A program made the position numbers and the translations under genes. 35,955 bases of DNA, taken from positions 1 through 35,955 of the forward strand of contig DATKWS010000235.1 of assembly GCA_035529435.1 (NCBI GenBank), in the 5' to 3' direction. This document shows, in pieces, positions 33,886 through 35,955 of the stretch; within the stretch, counting starts at the first letter, position 1, and each line of letters opens with the position of its first letter. The DNA is from DATKWS01 sp035529435 (GTDB lineage Bacteria > Krumholzibacteriota > Krumholzibacteriia > Krumholzibacteriales > Krumholzibacteriaceae). Below the pieces are notes generated by a model that saw only the letters and a program-made list of their open reading frames with translations, was not told the origin of the DNA and ran no database searches.

Positions 33886-34018
33886 TGAAAAACTGTTTGC
33901 GTACATATTAAATGGAATCGATCGGTCACGGGATACGCCCGGTCCGCGCTGCTCACTTCCGCCTGCACCCCGGCTCGAAGCAACGCACCCGTGAACACCC
34001 CCGGGGAGCAGCGAACCG
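33886..34018. other. Rest of the divergent intergenic region
   Basis: Between the AT-rich leftward promoter zone and the rightward promoter of the RNA methyltransferase gene I see no gene. The stretch shifts from AT-rich (to about 33915) to GC-rich. An open frame from GTG 33991 leads into the methyltransferase but lacks support as coding. Confidence 0.4.
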
Positions 34019-34047
34019 TTGCATTCGGGGGGCGGTTCGGGTATAAA
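34019..34047 (+). promoter_or_regulatory. Sigma70-like promoter for the RNA methyltransferase gene
   Basis: TTGCAT (34019-34024, four of six) and TATAAA (34042-34047, five of six) are separated by 17 bases. Transcription from about 34054 would leave just enough leader for the GGAGG at 34058-34062 before the GTG at 34072. Confidence 0.45.
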
Positions 34048-34071
34048 AGAATCAGGCGGAGGAATCAAACA

Positions 34072-34911
34072 GTGGAACGTTTCGATATTACAAGCACGCA
34101 CAATCCCCGTATCAAATCGATCGTGCACCTTCAAAAAAGGCGCGAGCGCGACCGTGCGGGGCTGTTCATGATCGAGGGGGCGCGCGAGATAGATCGGGCC
34201 CTCCGGGGAGGCGTCACACTCGATGAGGTCTTTGTCTGTCCGCCGCTCGCGACGGGAGAGGAGGAACGGGCGGCGATAGGGCGCATCCAATCCCAAGGGA
34301 TCACGATCACCTCGGTGGCTCGGCGGGTGTTTGCGCGAATCGCCTACCGTGAAACCACCGGCGGTCTCGTGGCGGTCGCCGCTCAGCCGCGCTTCGCGCT
34401 AACCGGGCTTCCGCGGACCGGCCTCCCCCTCTACCTCGTCATCGCGGGTGTCGAAAAGCCGGGGAATCTCGGCGCGCTAGTACGCTCCGCCGACGGCGCC
34501 GGAGCGACCGGACTTATCGTCACAGACCCGGGTACGGATTTGTGCAATCCGAATATCATCCGATCAAGCCTCGGGACGATCTTCACCGTTCCGATCGCTT
34601 CCGCCGCCGCGGGAGAGGCGATCGGCTGGCTGCGGGAGAAGGAGGTGCGCGTCATCGTCTCCTCACCCCATGCCGATGCCGCATACTGGGACGCGGATCT
34701 CTCCGGCGCGTGCGCGATCGTGGTGGGAAGCGAGGATACCGGCGTCGGCAGGGAGTGGATCGAGGCCACCGACCTGCTCGTTTCGATTCCGATGCGGGGG
34801 GCGGCGGATTCCCTCAATGTCTCCGCCACAGCGGCGATCCTTCTCTACGAGGCCCAACGGCAGAGAACCGGTGCGCGACCCACGGGAAGCGGCGGGCGAT
34901 CCGGCCCCTGA
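34072..34911 (+). CDS. TrmH/RlmB-type SPOUT RNA 2'-O-methyltransferase
   Basis: This 279-residue protein has the N-terminal SpoU substrate-binding domain (TSTHNPRIKSIVHLQKRRER, FMIEGAREIDRAL) followed by the knotted SPOUT domain. That domain has motif 1 EKPGNLGALVRSADGAGATG, motif 2 IVVGSEDTGVG and motif 3 IPMRGAADSLNVSATAAIL. It methylates ribose 2'-OH in rRNA or tRNA with SAM, as a dimer. I place the start at GTG 34072, nine bases after a perfect GGAGG (34058-34062); the frame is open 27 codons further back to a GTG at 33991 but without coding character. It marks the end of the glycan locus and the start of housekeeping genes. Confidence 0.9.
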   Translation: MERFDITSTHNPRIKSIVHLQKRRERDRAGLFMIEGAREIDRALRGGVTLDEVFVCPPLATGEEERAAIGRIQSQGITITSVARRVFARIAYRETTGGLVAVAAQPRFALTGLPRTGLPLYLVIAGVEKPGNLGALVRSADGAGATGLIVTDPGTDLCNPNIIRSSLGTIFTVPIASAAAGEAIGWLREKEVRVIVSSPHADAAYWDADLSGACAIVVGSEDTGVGREWIEATDLLVSIPMRGAADSLNVSATAAILLYEAQRQRTGARPTGSGGRSGP

Positions 34912-34999
34912 ACGGTCCCGGGGCGCCGCGCGCGCACGATTGCGGTATACGGACCGCCGCCGGTTCGTGTATACTGACCGCACACGGAAAGGAGCTCAC

Positions 35000-35500
35000 A
35001 TGTCGATCGATTTCATCCTCGCCCGCAGGAGCATCCGCCAGTACACCGGTGATGAAGTCAACGACGACGACCTCACCAGGCTGCTCGAAGCGGGAATGGC
35101 CGCCCCGTCGGCCAATAACAATAAGCCATGGCACTTCGTGGTGGTCAGGGACAGGGCCACCCTGAAAGCGCTCGCCGGCGCCCACCCCTACGGGAAGATG
35201 CTCGGAGAAGCCGGCGCGGCGATCGCCGTATGCGGCGACACGGAAACCTCCCCCATCTACTGGGTCCAGGACTGTTCCGCCTCGACCGAGAATATCCTGA
35301 TAGCCGCCGCGGCGTTGGGGCTCGGCGCGGTCTGGCTGGGATGCCACCCACGCGAGGAACGCGTCAGCGCCATCCGCACGGTGCTGGGCATCCCGGAGCC
35401 GTTCGGTATTCTGAGCCTCATCTCGATCGGTTGCCCCGCCGAAACCAAGGAGCCGCGGACACAGTACAACGAATCCCGCGTGCACCGGGATCGCTGGTAA
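35000..35500 (+). CDS. Nitroreductase-family flavoprotein
   Basis: This 166-residue protein starts FILARRSIRQYTGDEV, the FMN-phosphate binding stretch, and continues with AAPSANNNKPWHFVVV, then CSASTENILIAAAALGLGAV and a final PAETKEPRTQYNESRVHRDRW. It is a small FMN-dependent NAD(P)H oxidoreductase, probably a dimer; the true substrate of this subgroup is unknown. The ATG at 35000 has AAAGGAG five bases upstream, which fixes the start even though the frame is open much further back within the preceding gene's 3' part. It is probably transcribed with the methyltransferase gene or from its own weak promoter; TATACT at 34970-34975 would be a suitable -10. Confidence 0.9.
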   Translation: MSIDFILARRSIRQYTGDEVNDDDLTRLLEAGMAAPSANNNKPWHFVVVRDRATLKALAGAHPYGKMLGEAGAAIAVCGDTETSPIYWVQDCSASTENILIAAAALGLGAVWLGCHPREERVSAIRTVLGIPEPFGILSLISIGCPAETKEPRTQYNESRVHRDRW

Positions 35501-35501
35501 C

Positions 35502-35516
35502 CGGACCACCGGTCCG
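35502..35516 (+). terminator. Hairpin just after the nitroreductase stop
   Basis: CGGACC-ACC-GGTCCG is a perfect 6-base-pair stem with a 3-base loop, beginning two bases after the TAA stop. It lacks a run of T residues, so it is at best an inefficient or factor-assisted terminator, or an mRNA-end stabiliser. Confidence 0.3.
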
Positions 35517-35579
35517 ATGTCCCTCCGGCCGAGCGGCAGGGCCGGCCCGCGACATGGATCGCCGCCAAGAGGAAAGGCC

Positions 35580-35879
35580 ATGTACGAGCTGTTCAGAGAC
35601 GAGTTGTTCGAATCGATTCTCGATACGATGAACGATCAGTTCGACTCCCACGACTTCATTTTCGAGATGATGCGCCATTATCCCCGGCAATACACCCATG
35701 CGCTGTACGAATGCCGCCGGTCGAAGGATCCGATCCAGACGCTTCACGCCAAGATCGGCAAGAAGCTCCTCAACTTCCGCCCAACGATACGAAAGACGAA
35801 ACGGAAGGCCTCGCGGAACGTCCGCGGCCTGCCGTCGACGAACCAGTTCTGGGAAAAGGTACGCGCAGACGGGGCGTAG
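35580..35879 (+). CDS. Small conserved-looking protein of unknown function
   Basis: This 99-residue protein starts MYELFRDELFESILDTMNDQ and continues HDFIFEMMRHYPRQYTHALYEC, with a basic C-terminal half (TIRKTKRKASRNVRGLPSTN) and FWEKV near the end. It has no membrane segment or signal peptide and is predicted to be helical in its first half. It resembles small uncharacterised bacterial proteins with an N-terminal HDF..E.....Y...LY pattern and a C-terminal N..G...T...W motif, but I cannot assign a function. AGAGGAAAGG precedes the ATG at 35580. The coding character is good (no long competing frame). Confidence 0.65.
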   Translation: MYELFRDELFESILDTMNDQFDSHDFIFEMMRHYPRQYTHALYECRRSKDPIQTLHAKIGKKLLNFRPTIRKTKRKASRNVRGLPSTNQFWEKVRADGA

Positions 35880-35881
35880 AT

Positions 35882-35903
35882 GCAGCCCGCGAGGCGGGGC
35901 TGC
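35882..35903 (+). terminator. Hairpin after the last gene, terminator candidate
   Basis: GCAGCCC (35882-35888) and GGGCTGC (35897-35903) form a perfect 7-base-pair GC-rich stem with an 8-base loop, two bases past the TAG stop. No T-run follows, so Rho-independent termination would be weak. The remaining bases to the window end show no gene. Confidence 0.35.
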
Positions 35904-35955
35904 ACCGTCTCACCGGTGCCGGCGACGGCCGAAAAGAAAAATCTGATTGCCCGCC

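Noticed and set aside
34970..34975. TATACT as a separate promoter for the nitroreductase gene.
   Set aside because: No -35 element at the right distance; mentioned in the gene entry but not listed as a promoter.
1..35955. CRISPR arrays, tRNA or rRNA genes, phage genes and attachment sites.
   Set aside because: No regularly spaced repeats, cloverleaf-like sequences, rRNA-like blocks or phage structural genes were recognised.

Overview
The window looks like a piece of a GC-rich, Gram-negative-type (diderm) bacterial chromosome. The best taxonomic hints are two secreted proteins with FlgD-like/Por-type C-terminal domains (the first has the string NYPNPFNPTTTI) and a PorV/PorQ-like outer-membrane protein beside them. 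Together these suggest the Fibrobacteres-Chlorobi-Bacteroidetes (FCB) group, most likely one of its GC-rich uncultured phyla (Krumholzibacteriota, Eisenbacteria, Latescibacterota or similar). That placement is an inference. No rRNA or tRNA gene was seen.

Almost everything between about 1 and 33.7 kb concerns a cell-surface glycan or secreted surface proteins. Region 1 (1-10.4 kb) holds a radical SAM protein (apparently cut short), an O-antigen ligase/polymerase-like membrane protein, four GT-B glycosyltransferases, two hexapeptide-repeat acyltransferases and a CapK/PaaK-like adenylating enzyme. Region 2 (10.5-17.4 kb) opens with a decayed transposase fragment whose end carries a textbook promoter. 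It continues with two secreted beta-helix proteins, a fibronectin-III/FlgD-like secreted protein and the PorV-like protein, all on the + strand.

Region 3 (17.5-23.0 kb, + strand) is the most unusual part: an acyl carrier protein, an acyl/aminoacyl-AMP ligase, a NadE-like PP-loop ATPase that lacks the usual NAD-synthetase substrate motif, a WbpG/PseA/WbuX-type PP-loop amidotransferase, and a Wzx-type flippase. Region 4 (23.1-33.7 kb, - strand) runs towards it. Read in transcription order it has a GT2 glycosyltransferase, glucose-1-phosphate cytidylyltransferase (rfbF), an SDR epimerase/dehydratase, three tandem C-methyltransferase-type proteins, a second GT2, a methyltransferase with a zinc-ribbon-like pattern, an asparagine-synthetase homologue without a working glutaminase site, and a third hexapeptide acyltransferase. 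Region 5 (34.0-35.9 kb) is housekeeping flank: an SPOUT RNA methyltransferase, a nitroreductase and a small conserved-looking protein.

A plausible reading is a locus that makes an activated CDP-linked, C-methylated deoxysugar and an amidated and/or aminoacylated sugar, assembles and flips a glycan, and exports surface proteins. The closeness of PorV and Por-type cargo to an ACP/adenylation/amidation cassette raises the testable idea that the glycan anchors secreted cargo. In Porphyromonas gingivalis, type IX cargo is joined to an LPS sugar that is a glucuronamide derivative. The window has no sortase, no initiating phosphoglycosyltransferase and no glutaminase partner, so the system is incomplete here.
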